A stretch of 33,589 nucleotides of DNA from CAYJAP01 sp964368425 (GTDB lineage: Bacteria > Bacillota > Clostridia > Christensenellales > UBA1242): assembly GCA_964368425.1 (NCBI GenBank), contig CAYJAP010000004.1, forward strand, positions 1-33,589. The letters run 5' to 3'. The position numbers were made by a program, and so were the translations under genes. The notes below the pieces were generated by a model, which was given only the letters and a program-made list of their open reading frames with translations, searched no databases and was not told the DNA's origin. Shown here one piece after another: positions 24,955 through 31,988 of this stretch. Within the stretch, counting starts at the first letter, position 1. Every line of letters begins with the position of its first letter.

Positions 24955-24984
24955 TTCATAATATGCAGTTCTGCAACATAGAAT
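24955..24984 (+). promoter_or_regulatory. Candidate sigma-E promoter of spoIVA
   Basis: TTCATAAT (24955-24962) and CATAGAAT (24977-24984) are separated by 14 nt. They match the Bacillus sigma-E elements GTCATATT and CATACAAT at 6/8 and 7/8 positions. The start codon is 26 nt downstream, which fits a mother-cell sporulation gene. Confidence 0.55.
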
Positions 24985-25010
24985 TTAGTATTAAGTTATC
25001 GGAGGGAAAT

Positions 25011-26486
25011 ATGAGTAACTACGACGTTTACAGCGATATTGCTAAACGAACTAACGGAGATATTTATGTTGGAGTTGTTGGACCTGTTCGCACCGGCAAA
25101 TCCACGTTTATAACAAATTTTCTAAATACTTTGGTTATTCCAAATATAAAAGACAAACACAACAAGGAGCGAACGGTTGACGAATTGCCACAGAGTGGAG
25201 ATGGAAAAAGCATTATGACTACCCAGCCTAAGTTTATCCCCAATGAGGGAGTTAGTATAGGGCTGGATAATGATATTAAGATGAACGTAAGAATGATAGA
25301 TTGTGTCGGATACTTGGTTGACGGAGCTTTAGGACATATCGAGAACAACAAACCGAGAATTGTTAAAACTCCTTGGAGTGAGCAGAGTATGCCGTTTGAA
25401 GAAGCTGCAGAATTGGGAACACAGAAAGTTATTACCAACCACAGCACGATTGGTATTATGTTGACAACCGACGGCAGTATCACAGACCTTCCAAGAAACA
25501 ACTACGTTTCAGCAGAAGAAAGAGTAGTAAAAGAACTAAAACAGTGTAATAAGCCTTTTATAATTGTTGTGAACTCCACACATCCAAGCAGTCCGGAGAC
25601 AGTTAACCTAACAAAATCTCTGGCTGAAAAATATGAGATAGGGGCGATAGCAGTTGATGTAAAAAACTTGAATGAAGGAGCTATCAATAACATATTTATA
25701 AAAATATTAAACGAATTCCCTGTTGTACAGATAGAGGCGAACCTTCCTGATTGGATGCAGGCATTGCCATACAACGATCCACATATCTTACGCATCTTTG
25801 ATGAGCTAGAGAGTAAGTTGAAAGATGTAAACAAGGTGGGCGAGGTTTCAGAGGCGTTCGTTGCGTTCGAGGAAGATGACGACTTTGAGCCAGTCGGTAA
25901 AAACATAGTGATAGGCGAGGGGAAAATAATAGTAGATATTATTCCTAATCCACAATTATTCTATAAAGTTCTTAGCGAACAATGTGGATACGAGATTAGT
26001 TCTGACTATCATTTAATATCGTTCGTAAAACAATTAACTGAAGCGAAGAGACATTACGATAAACTAAAAGATGCACTTGAGCAAGTTGCAGTAACAGGAT
26101 ATGGGGTGGTTTCTCCTACACTAGCGGAGATGAGTTTGGAAGAACCAAAGATTGTAAAACAGGGTTCGAGATACGGTGTGAAACTAAAAGCAAGTGCTCC
26201 GAGTCTGCATATTATGAGAGTCGATGTTGAAACAGAGCTTAGTCCAATAGTAGGTAGTGAGCAACAGAGCGAAGACATCGTGAAGAACATGTTAAGTGAG
26301 TTCGAAACCAATCCACAGGAGATATGGGAAACAAAGATGTTTGGAAAAAGCCTTCATATGTTAGTTAATGAGGGGTTGCAAAACAAGTTAGTTTCAATGC
26401 CACAGGATATCCAGAGAAAAATGAGAAAGACGTTAGGACGAATTGTAAACGAAGGAAAAGGCGGAGTTCTCTGCATACTGTTATAA
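25011..26486 (+). CDS. spoIVA: Stage IV sporulation protein A (spore coat morphogenetic ATPase)
   Basis: SpoIVA polymerises around the forespore with ATP hydrolysis and is the base layer on which the coat assembles. The protein aligns well with the family: VYSDIAKRTNGDIYVGVVG at the start, Walker A GPVRTGKST with Lys30, the Walker B-like MIDCVGY, LGTQKVITNHSTIGI, and the C-terminal end GGVLCILL. The frame is open from 24963, but ATG 25011 is preferred: it has GGAGGG 6 nt upstream, gives 491 aa (the family is about 492) and starts at the conserved first helix. The gene is monocistronic with a terminator. Confidence 0.97.
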   Translation: MSNYDVYSDIAKRTNGDIYVGVVGPVRTGKSTFITNFLNTLVIPNIKDKHNKERTVDELPQSGDGKSIMTTQPKFIPNEGVSIGLDNDIKMNVRMIDCVGYLVDGALGHIENNKPRIVKTPWSEQSMPFEEAAELGTQKVITNHSTIGIMLTTDGSITDLPRNNYVSAEERVVKELKQCNKPFIIVVNSTHPSSPETVNLTKSLAEKYEIGAIAVDVKNLNEGAINNIFIKILNEFPVVQIEANLPDWMQALPYNDPHILRIFDELESKLKDVNKVGEVSEAFVAFEEDDDFEPVGKNIVIGEGKIIVDIIPNPQLFYKVLSEQCGYEISSDYHLISFVKQLTEAKRHYDKLKDALEQVAVTGYGVVSPTLAEMSLEEPKIVKQGSRYGVKLKASAPSLHIMRVDVETELSPIVGSEQQSEDIVKNMLSEFETNPQEIWETKMFGKSLHMLVNEGLQNKLVSMPQDIQRKMRKTLGRIVNEGKGGVLCILL

Positions 26487-26499
26487 TAACTTATTAATT

Positions 26500-26532
26500 A
26501 AATACCTACCTCAACAAGTGGTAGGTATTTTT
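26500..26532 (+). terminator. Terminator of spoIVA
   Basis: A perfect 11-bp stem (26500-26510 with 26520-26530), a 9-nt loop and a T run to 26532. Confidence 0.85.
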
Positions 26533-26633
26533 ATCGGGAGAAACGGAAATCTTTTGGTTTTTGGACACATATACGCCGGCGCCGAAGGATATAATATATA
26601 GTAAATAAATGTTGTGGCGGGATATTCTATTTC

Positions 26634-26662
26634 TTGCTATTTACAAGCTCATTTGCTACAAT
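26634..26662 (+). promoter_or_regulatory. Possible promoter of the signal peptidase gene
   Basis: TTGCTA (26634-26639) and TACAAT (26657-26662) have a 17-nt spacer and a TGC extended -10. If used, it excludes the upstream start candidates at 26634 and 26661. Confidence 0.5.
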
Positions 26663-26687
26663 GGTTAGGAAGAAAGTGGAGATTCAT

Positions 26688-27362
26688 GTGGACGATTTAG
26701 ATTTTAATATCCAAAAGATGCAATATGGCGGCAGGGAAAACTTTTTAATTTCTATAGTTTCTGCGATAGTTATGTTTTTTTGTTTGTTCGGCGTGCTATC
26801 TTTTTTTATTTTTAATATTATTTTTATCGCCACACCTGTAGTGGGGAGTAGCATGCAGCCGCTATTAAATTTTACGGGAGAGTATGATGACAGAGATACG
26901 GTGTACATAAACCGATTCGCCACCTATGAAAAAGGGGATGTCATCGTTATAAACAGGGCGAAAGATGATTATTTAGTAAAGCGACTGATTGCCACAGAGG
27001 GCGATTTTATCTCATTCGTAGAAGAAAATAATAATATTTGGTTGTACCTTAATGGTAAAAAGTTAGAGGAACCTTATTTGTTTGATTATCAAAGTGAAAG
27101 TGGAAACGCTGGCATGAGTCATACTAAACAAATGTTTACATTGATTAAAAGTTCGGCGGAATGGAAAAAATACTTTATAGGAGATACGTTGGTGATTCCT
27201 CGGGGACACGTTTTTGTACTAGGAGATAATCGGGGAGTTAGTAAAGACAGCTCTTTTTACGGTCCTTTTGCCGTTTCTCAAATAGTCGGAAAAGTGGAGC
27301 ATATAGTCAGATATAATGAAAGCAAACTCAATTATTTCCTTTCTCGTTTATTCGAAATATAA
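26688..27362 (+). CDS. Type I signal peptidase
   Basis: Membrane-bound serine protease that removes signal peptides from exported proteins. One N-terminal transmembrane helix (about residues 19-48), the catalytic serine in GSSMQP (Ser55), the general-base lysine in LVKRLIATEGD (Lys98) and the C-terminal GDNRGVSKDSSFYGPF block are all present. Start choice: the frame is open from TTG 26634, and an ATG lies at 26661, but neither has a ribosome site and both overlap a sigma-A-like promoter. GTG 26688 has GGAG at 26678-26681 with a 6-nt spacer and gives 224 aa. The family call is firm, the start is not. There is a single transmembrane segment, as in Gram-positive SipS-type enzymes. Confidence 0.9.
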   Translation: MDDLDFNIQKMQYGGRENFLISIVSAIVMFFCLFGVLSFFIFNIIFIATPVVGSSMQPLLNFTGEYDDRDTVYINRFATYEKGDVIVINRAKDDYLVKRLIATEGDFISFVEENNNIWLYLNGKKLEEPYLFDYQSESGNAGMSHTKQMFTLIKSSAEWKKYFIGDTLVIPRGHVFVLGDNRGVSKDSSFYGPFAVSQIVGKVEHIVRYNESKLNYFLSRLFEI

Positions 27363-27382
27363 TGAGTTACTAAATATATTGA

Positions 27383-27411
27383 TTGACAAGCATTAATGTG
27401 TGTGCTAATAT
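27383..27411 (+). promoter_or_regulatory. Sigma-A promoter of the DEAD-box helicase gene
   Basis: TTGACA (27383-27388) and TAATAT (27406-27411) have a 17-nt spacer and a TGC extended -10. It lies upstream of a terminator-like hairpin. Confidence 0.7.
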
Positions 27412-27425
27412 CTTTACAGATTAAA

Positions 27426-27461
27426 GCAGGAACTGCAATAGTTCTTGCACTTTTTATTTTT
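27426..27461 (+). terminator. Terminator-like hairpin in the helicase leader
   Basis: A 9-bp stem (27426-27434 with 27440-27448, one G-U pair) and a 5-nt loop are followed by AC and two T runs (27451-27461). It sits between the promoter and the ribosome site, so it may act as an attenuator, or it may end transcripts from the signal peptidase gene. Confidence 0.6.
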
Positions 27462-27483
27462 ATAGTAAAAACGAAGGAGATTT

Positions 27484-29421
27484 ATGTTATTTAAAGATTT
27501 GAAATTGCCGGGCTACGCGCAAAAGGCAATGGAGCAATTAGGGTTTACGGAAGCGACTGAAATACAGCACAAAACCATCCCTATGTTGTTCGAAGGTAAA
27601 GACGTTGTGGGAAAATCCCAGACGGGTTCGGGGAAGACATTTGCGTTCGCAATTCCTGCTGTAGAGAAGGTGGACATGGAAACAAATGCGGTGCAAGTAC
27701 TAGTCGTATGCCCGACACGTGAGCTAGCTATACAAGTATGTGGCGAGATAAAGAAAGTTGCTCAATTTAAGGATGGTTGCAAGGTTACCCCGATATACGG
27801 TGGAAGCAATATCGATCGTCAAATAACTGCTATTAAGAAAGGTACAAAGATTGTTGTGGGAACTCCAGGACGAATAATGGACCATATAAACAGGCGTACA
27901 TTGAAGCTGAAAAATGTTTCGATGGTTGTTTTGGATGAAGCTGATGAAATGTTAAATATGGGATTTCGCGAAGACATTGAAGAAATTCTAAAAAACACGA
28001 ATCCTGATAGACAGACAGTGATGTTTAGTGCTACGATGCCAAAACCTATTCTTGAAATCACAAAAAGTTATATGAAAAACCCTGTGCAAGTAAGTATCGA
28101 TAACAAAACAAGTGCAGCACTGTCGATTGAACAGTTTTATATAAATGTTAATCGAGGACGCAAAAACGAAGTTTTGGTTGAGCTTTTTGCGAAATTACAA
28201 CCACAGAAAACAATTATATTTTGCAACACCAAGAGAATGGTGGATGACTTGGTTTCTAAATTGGGGCAGAAAAATATTTTTGCGCTGGGACTTCATGGAG
28301 ATATGCGACAAAATGAACGTAAGAAAGTTATGGAAAAAATCCACAACAAAACGGCGAACGTGTTGATTGCTACAGACGTGGCGGCAAGAGGAATCGACAT
28401 CAACGATATTGATATCATATTTAACTACGATCTCCCTAACGATACAGATTTTTACGTGCACAGAATTGGTCGAACAGGTAGAGCAGGAAAGAAGGGTAAG
28501 GCATATACTTTACTCTCAAATAAGAGCCAAAAAACACAAATTGAAAGCATGAAAAAGGAATTGGGGTTTAATATTACTGAGTATCAGTTGTCTTCCGCAT
28601 TCTTAATGGGAAGTGAAAAAGGAGAAAGAGTATCCAGCGACAGAGAAGGATTCGGACGTAATAAGTTTCGTGCAGACCGTTCTCAGGATAGAGAAAGACA
28701 GCCAAGAAGACGTGACGATAGAGATAAATACTCTAAGTTTAAGTCTGCCGGTGACCGTTTTAGCAAACCAAGAAAGACGTCGGATAAACCGGAAGATAAT
28801 ACATCAAGGAATAAACCAGCTAGATTTACAGATAAGCCAGATAGAAAAGATTTCAGAAATAAACAGGACGGAGACAAGCGTTTTTCAAAATCATTTGGAG
28901 ATAATGAACGCAAACCACGAGCTGCTAAAAAGGAATATGGTTCAGACGCAAAACAAGATTCTTCTAAAAGATATAGTTCAGACAGAGCGAAGACTCAGTC
29001 AGGCAAGTATGATCATAAAGACAAAGTGTCGTATGATAAAAGTTTCTCTGGTAAAACAGAAAGACCTATGAAAAAGTTTGCAGACAAAAAGCAGGCTTCT
29101 TATAAAGACAAATCGGAAAGTTTTGCTAGTAAAGGCAAAAAGTTTTCTGGAGATGGTGGCGATGAGTATGCTCCAAAAGACAAAAAGTCTTATGGTGTTG
29201 ACAGAAAGTCAAACCAATCTGACAAATCTTTTTCATTTGGAAAGAAAAATTACAAAGGTGAAGATGCTGGAAAAAGAGAAGGCGGTGGAAAGTTTGAGCG
29301 CCAGTTCTCTAAAGATGGTGGCAAAAACAGACGTGTAGATTCTGCCCGGTCTGAAAAGCCTTCTTCTCCACGACCATTCGACCGTTTTAGAAAATCGTCA
29401 ATAAACAAGCATAAGAAATAA
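27484..29421 (+). CDS. DEAD-box ATP-dependent RNA helicase with long charged tail
   Basis: RNA helicase of the CshA/DeaD/RhlE group that remodels RNA and ribosome precursors, especially in the cold. Core motifs in order: Q motif near TEATEIQ, motif I SQTGSGKT (45-52), PTRELAIQ, DEAD (151-154), SAT in MFSATMP and HRIGRTGRAG (motif VI). The core ends near residue 375. The remaining ~260 residues are low-complexity, rich in Lys, Arg, Asp, Ser, Gly and Phe, with many Asp-Arg and Lys-Phe pairs; no folded RNA-binding domain is seen there. At 645 aa it is longer than CshA (about 500). ATG with AAGGAGA. The leader hairpin suggests attenuated expression. Confidence 0.94.
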   Translation: MLFKDLKLPGYAQKAMEQLGFTEATEIQHKTIPMLFEGKDVVGKSQTGSGKTFAFAIPAVEKVDMETNAVQVLVVCPTRELAIQVCGEIKKVAQFKDGCKVTPIYGGSNIDRQITAIKKGTKIVVGTPGRIMDHINRRTLKLKNVSMVVLDEADEMLNMGFREDIEEILKNTNPDRQTVMFSATMPKPILEITKSYMKNPVQVSIDNKTSAALSIEQFYINVNRGRKNEVLVELFAKLQPQKTIIFCNTKRMVDDLVSKLGQKNIFALGLHGDMRQNERKKVMEKIHNKTANVLIATDVAARGIDINDIDIIFNYDLPNDTDFYVHRIGRTGRAGKKGKAYTLLSNKSQKTQIESMKKELGFNITEYQLSSAFLMGSEKGERVSSDREGFGRNKFRADRSQDRERQPRRRDDRDKYSKFKSAGDRFSKPRKTSDKPEDNTSRNKPARFTDKPDRKDFRNKQDGDKRFSKSFGDNERKPRAAKKEYGSDAKQDSSKRYSSDRAKTQSGKYDHKDKVSYDKSFSGKTERPMKKFADKKQASYKDKSESFASKGKKFSGDGGDEYAPKDKKSYGVDRKSNQSDKSFSFGKKNYKGEDAGKREGGGKFERQFSKDGGKNRRVDSARSEKPSSPRPFDRFRKSSINKHKK

Positions 29422-29473
29422 AAAATATAAAATTTTAGAATGACAAAATAAAAATATAAAAATAAAAATTGCA

Positions 29474-29505
29474 AAAAACAGAGAAGCTCTCTGTTTTTTT
29501 GTTTT
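29474..29505 (+). terminator. Terminator of the helicase gene
   Basis: An 11-bp stem (29474-29484 with 29488-29498), a 3-nt loop and T runs to 29505. Confidence 0.85.
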
Positions 29506-29543
29506 TATAAGCCAGGTTGTCGCCCAGGCTTGTTAGACTTTTA

Positions 29544-29718
29544 TTATTCTTCGTACCCTACGCTCGAAAATGCTTTTTGTGAAAGGTAGGCTTCAACTGC
29601 CAGTTTGGAAGAAGGCACAATATTTTTTGGTAAATTACATATATCGAACCATCCCAAATCGTCTGCTTTGAAGATTTCTTTACCATCTTCTATTTCTGGC
29701 TGAATGCTTACTGTTCCT
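29544..29718 (-). pseudogene. C-terminal remnant of a Nudix hydrolase
   Basis: Minus-strand frame whose residues read like the end of a Nudix hydrolase: EIFKADDLGWFDICNLP followed by a C-terminal helix (SKLAVEAYLSQKAF). The Nudix box that should precede it (GX5EX7REUXEEXGU) is missing; the DNA there codes for the end of the SEC-C protein in another frame. After the AAGGAGAGG at 29716-29724 there is no ATG, GTG or TTG at a suitable place, only an ATT. I read it as a truncated remnant, not an active gene. Confidence 0.4.
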
Positions 29719-29724
29719 CTCCTT

Positions 29725-30516
29725 TTAGTCCACATCCGCACAACAGCACTTATACTTTTTGCCACTATAGCAGTGGCATGCTGCATTCCTATCCCACTTT
29801 ATTGGTTTTATAGAACACCACATTTTTTGCCCGTGTAAAAAATTTACTTTAATGCACCAGCCTTGACGATTCTGTAACTCTTCATGGGGATTGATTCCGC
29901 TTTCTAAAACTACACCATATTTGCTAGGGTCTTGAATCGCTCCCTCTTCTTTCAATTGTTCTATATCGTACAAGGCACGCAGTACCAAGTATGGGTTGTT
30001 ATCTGGATCGGGGTCTGGCTTGCCGTAACCTGGGTGCCTCGCTTTTCTAATTTCTTCCTCCTCTTTCGGACCTATCTTGTGTACTTGACGAAATAATTCT
30101 TTGTCGTGTGGCACAAAGTTAAGTGTTACCTCGTCGGGCAATGCTTTGGCACAAACCTGTCTTAGGTGGCTAAGCTGCCCTTTTAATTCTTCAAGAATTT
30201 CTTTCCAGGCTGTCATCGGCTTGGATTTATAGTGCGGGTCTTTGTGGGCGTAGTTTTGGTCGGCTTGGGTCAGAATTTCTTTAATTGTTGAATCACTGGC
30301 TTTTAATGCTTGCTTTTCCAGTTGACTAAACGCCTTTTCTATTGCTATTCGGCAGTTTAGATAAAACTCCCGTTTCTTCTCTCCAGTCTTCTTATGAAGG
30401 TTGATGTTTTTGAGTTCAGCCACATTCTTTGAAATATACCAAAGGGTATCGACTGCCTTTTTGGCGTCAATTAGGTACTTCGCTATTTCCCATTTTTCCT
30501 TGGCTTGTTCACTCAT
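29725..30516 (-). CDS. SEC-C motif protein of unknown function
   Basis: A 263-aa cytoplasmic protein. Its last ~20 residues, CHCYSGKKYKCCC, form a SEC-C zinc-binding motif (normally CxCGSGKKYKxCC), here with Tyr in place of the usual Gly. The N-terminal ~130 residues are helical and Lys-rich, then follow a Pro/Asp-rich linker (KPDPDPDNNPY) and a domain with ESGINPHEELQNRQGW. The motif occurs in SecA tails and in many accessory proteins, so no function follows from it. The ATG is 6 nt after a TATAAT, implying a leaderless mRNA. The gene is locally more GC-rich than its neighbours (32 of 60 bases at 30001-30060) and overlaps a Nudix remnant, consistent with acquisition. Confidence 0.8.
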   Translation of the reverse strand: MSEQAKEKWEIAKYLIDAKKAVDTLWYISKNVAELKNINLHKKTGEKKREFYLNCRIAIEKAFSQLEKQALKASDSTIKEILTQADQNYAHKDPHYKSKPMTAWKEILEELKGQLSHLRQVCAKALPDEVTLNFVPHDKELFRQVHKIGPKEEEEIRKARHPGYGKPDPDPDNNPYLVLRALYDIEQLKEEGAIQDPSKYGVVLESGINPHEELQNRQGWCIKVNFLHGQKMWCSIKPIKWDRNAACHCYSGKKYKCCCADVD

Positions 30517-30522
30517 ACATCA

Positions 30523-30550
30523 ATTATATCATCCTCTGCCTTTTTGTAAA
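30523..30550 (-). promoter_or_regulatory. Promoter of the SEC-C gene
   Basis: On the minus strand TTTACA (30545-30550) and TATAAT (30523-30528) have a 16-nt spacer and a TGA extended -10. The predicted start site coincides with the A of the ATG at 30516. Confidence 0.6.
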
Positions 30551-30562
30551 ATTAAAGGCAAT

Positions 30563-30611
30563 AAAAAAACCCACCGAAGACTTAATGCTTAATTCATATG
30601 GAGCTTCTGGG
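30563..30611 (-). terminator. Possible terminator of the tRNA-Thr transcript
   Basis: On the minus strand an 8-bp stem with a 2-nt bulge (30604-30611 with 30570-30579) is followed by seven T residues. Its left arm is part of the duplicated tRNA acceptor stem. Confidence 0.4.
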
Positions 30612-30659
30612 CGGACTCGAACCGAGGTCGGTAGGCCGTTGGTATACCAAGCCGACCTG
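30599..30659 (-). repeat. Partial, interrupted copy of the tRNA-Thr 3' end
   Basis: Bases 30599-30624 repeat exactly 30716-30741 (CCA, acceptor 3' strand and most of the T arm). A following block, CCGACCTG, also matches the tRNA, but 27 extra bases separate the two matches. The extra bases form a hairpin: a 7-bp stem around a 12-nt perfect palindrome (TTGGTATACCAA, 30639-30650). There is no matching 5' half, so it is not a working tRNA gene. Confidence 0.75.
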
Positions 30660-30715
30660 ATGTCGTAGCAGCAGGAAACGTAGCGGTTTGCGTATATAGT
30701 TTTCCTGTGCAAGTT

Positions 30716-30791
30716 TGGAGCTTCTGGGCGGACTCGAACCGCCGACCTGCTGATTACGAATCAGCTGCTCTACCAACTGAGCCACAGAAGC
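30716..30791 (-). tRNA. tRNA-Thr (anticodon CGT)
   Basis: A full cloverleaf on the minus strand: 7-bp acceptor (GCTTCTG with CAGAAGC), D arm with GCTC/GAGC, 5-bp anticodon stem (GCTGA/TCAGC) with loop TTCGTAA and anticodon CGT, variable AGGTC, T arm GGCGG-TTCGAGT-CCGCC, discriminator T and encoded CCA. It reads the codon ACG. Own promoter upstream. Confidence 0.95.
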
Positions 30792-30809
30792 ATATGTTTT
30801 CATGTCACG

Positions 30810-30838
30810 ATTGTAACATAAACAAACTGCTATGTAAA
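30810..30838 (-). promoter_or_regulatory. Promoter of tRNA-Thr
   Basis: On the minus strand TTTACA (30833-30838) and TACAAT (30810-30815) have a 17-nt spacer and a TGT extended -10. The mature 5' end is 19 nt downstream. Confidence 0.7.
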
Positions 30839-30890
30839 TAAAATTCATTTATGGAGAAGGGTTTATTTACAGGCATAACTTGTAATTATT

Positions 30891-30918
30891 TTGAACTTTG
30901 TTTCAAATATGTTATTAT
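30891..30918 (+). promoter_or_regulatory. Promoter of trpS
   Basis: TTGAAC (30891-30896) and TATTAT (30913-30918) have a 16-nt spacer and a TGT extended -10. The leader is about 27 nt, too short for a T-box. Confidence 0.6.
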
Positions 30919-30951
30919 AGTCAAGTAAACAAGGTAAAACTGGAGAGATTT

Positions 30952-31947
30952 ATGGAAAACAAAAAAGTTTTATATACGGCGATGAAGCCTACCGGCAAAT
31001 TACAGCTGGGTAATTTTATTGGGGTAGGAAAAGATTTTCAGGAATACCAGAAAAATTACAACTCAGTAATTGCGGTAGCAGATTTGCACGCGATGACAAT
31101 GACTCTGCCTAAAGAAGATCAGGAGCGTCTTACATACGAGCTATTCTCATATTTCATTGCTTTTGGACTGAACCCAAACAAAAGCACGTTGTATGTTCAG
31201 AGTCAAGTTAAAGAGCACGCTGAACTGGCTTGGATATTGAACAATTTTACAATGTTCGGTGAGGCGAGTAGAATGACGCAGTACAAAGACCACGTGGCAA
31301 AAAGCAAGGAAGTTAATTTGGGGTTGTTTTGTTATCCTGTCTTGATGGCGGGAGATATTCTGCTTTACGAGTCGGAAATTGTTCCAGTGGGCATTGATCA
31401 ACTGCAACATGTGGAGCTGTGCAGAGATATCGCTAACCGGTTCAACAACCGTTGCGGCGAGACGTTTGTAATCCCGAAAGCGCAAGTGAAGAAAGAGGGC
31501 GCTAAAATCATGGGGCTGTTAAATCCTGAGAAGAAAATGAGCAAGAGCGAGTTGGGAGAGGGCAACGTTATTTACCTTGATGATAGCGACGAAACGATTG
31601 TTAAGAAGATAAAAAGGGCGGTTACGGACAGCGATGGTAAAGTGTATTACGATCCAAAGAACAAGCCGGGTGTAAGTAACCTGTTAACAATATATTCTTG
31701 TTTAAAGAACATACCTATAAAGAAAGCGGAAAAAGAATTTGAGACTGCAAACTACGGTACATTAAAACAGGCAGTTGCTGATGCGATTATATCTGCGTTA
31801 CGACCAGTTAAAGAAAAGTTTAACGAGCTGATGTTAGATAAAAACAAGTTGCAAACTCTGATGAAAAAAGGTGCTAAAAAAGCACAAGTGATTGCAAAAA
31901 GAACGGTGGATAGAGTTAAACAAAACATGGGAATTGTGAATGTATAA
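30952..31947 (+). CDS. trpS: Tryptophanyl-tRNA synthetase
   Basis: Class I synthetase that charges tRNA-Trp. The N-terminal KPTGKLQLGNFIG is the family HIGH-type motif (the first position is variable in TrpRS, here Gln18), with VAVADLHAMT, GDILLYESEIVPVGIDQLQHVEL and the KMSKS loop (195-199). 331 aa, the normal size. The frame is open from 30898, but the ATG at 30952 has TGGAGAG 4 nt upstream and is the family start. It is transcribed alone, and its terminator is shared with the convergent MFS gene. Confidence 0.97.
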   Translation: MENKKVLYTAMKPTGKLQLGNFIGVGKDFQEYQKNYNSVIAVADLHAMTMTLPKEDQERLTYELFSYFIAFGLNPNKSTLYVQSQVKEHAELAWILNNFTMFGEASRMTQYKDHVAKSKEVNLGLFCYPVLMAGDILLYESEIVPVGIDQLQHVELCRDIANRFNNRCGETFVIPKAQVKKEGAKIMGLLNPEKKMSKSELGEGNVIYLDDSDETIVKKIKRAVTDSDGKVYYDPKNKPGVSNLLTIYSCLKNIPIKKAEKEFETANYGTLKQAVADAIISALRPVKEKFNELMLDKNKLQTLMKKGAKKAQVIAKRTVDRVKQNMGIVNV

Positions 31948-31953
31948 AAAAGA

Positions 31954-31988
31954 AAAGCTGTAAGGTGCGACTTACAGCTTTATTTTTT
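31954..31988. terminator. Bidirectional terminator between trpS and the MFS gene
   Basis: A perfect 11-bp stem (31954-31964 with 31971-31981) and a 6-nt loop, followed by ATTTTTTC on the plus strand and by a T-rich tract on the minus strand. It overlaps the last codons of the minus-strand gene. Confidence 0.85.

Noticed and set aside
28613..29071. 152-codon plus-strand ORF in another frame of the helicase tail
   Set aside because: Out-of-frame reading of the repetitive charged tail; no ribosome site.
29506..29543. Inverted repeat after the helicase terminator as a minus-strand terminator
   Set aside because: The stem is broken by a T-T mismatch and is followed by A residues, not T, in the minus direction.
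30594..30848. 84-codon minus-strand ORF across the tRNA
   Set aside because: It is a translation of tRNA-Thr and its partial copy (the familiar VAQLVEQL-type artefact of tRNA genes).
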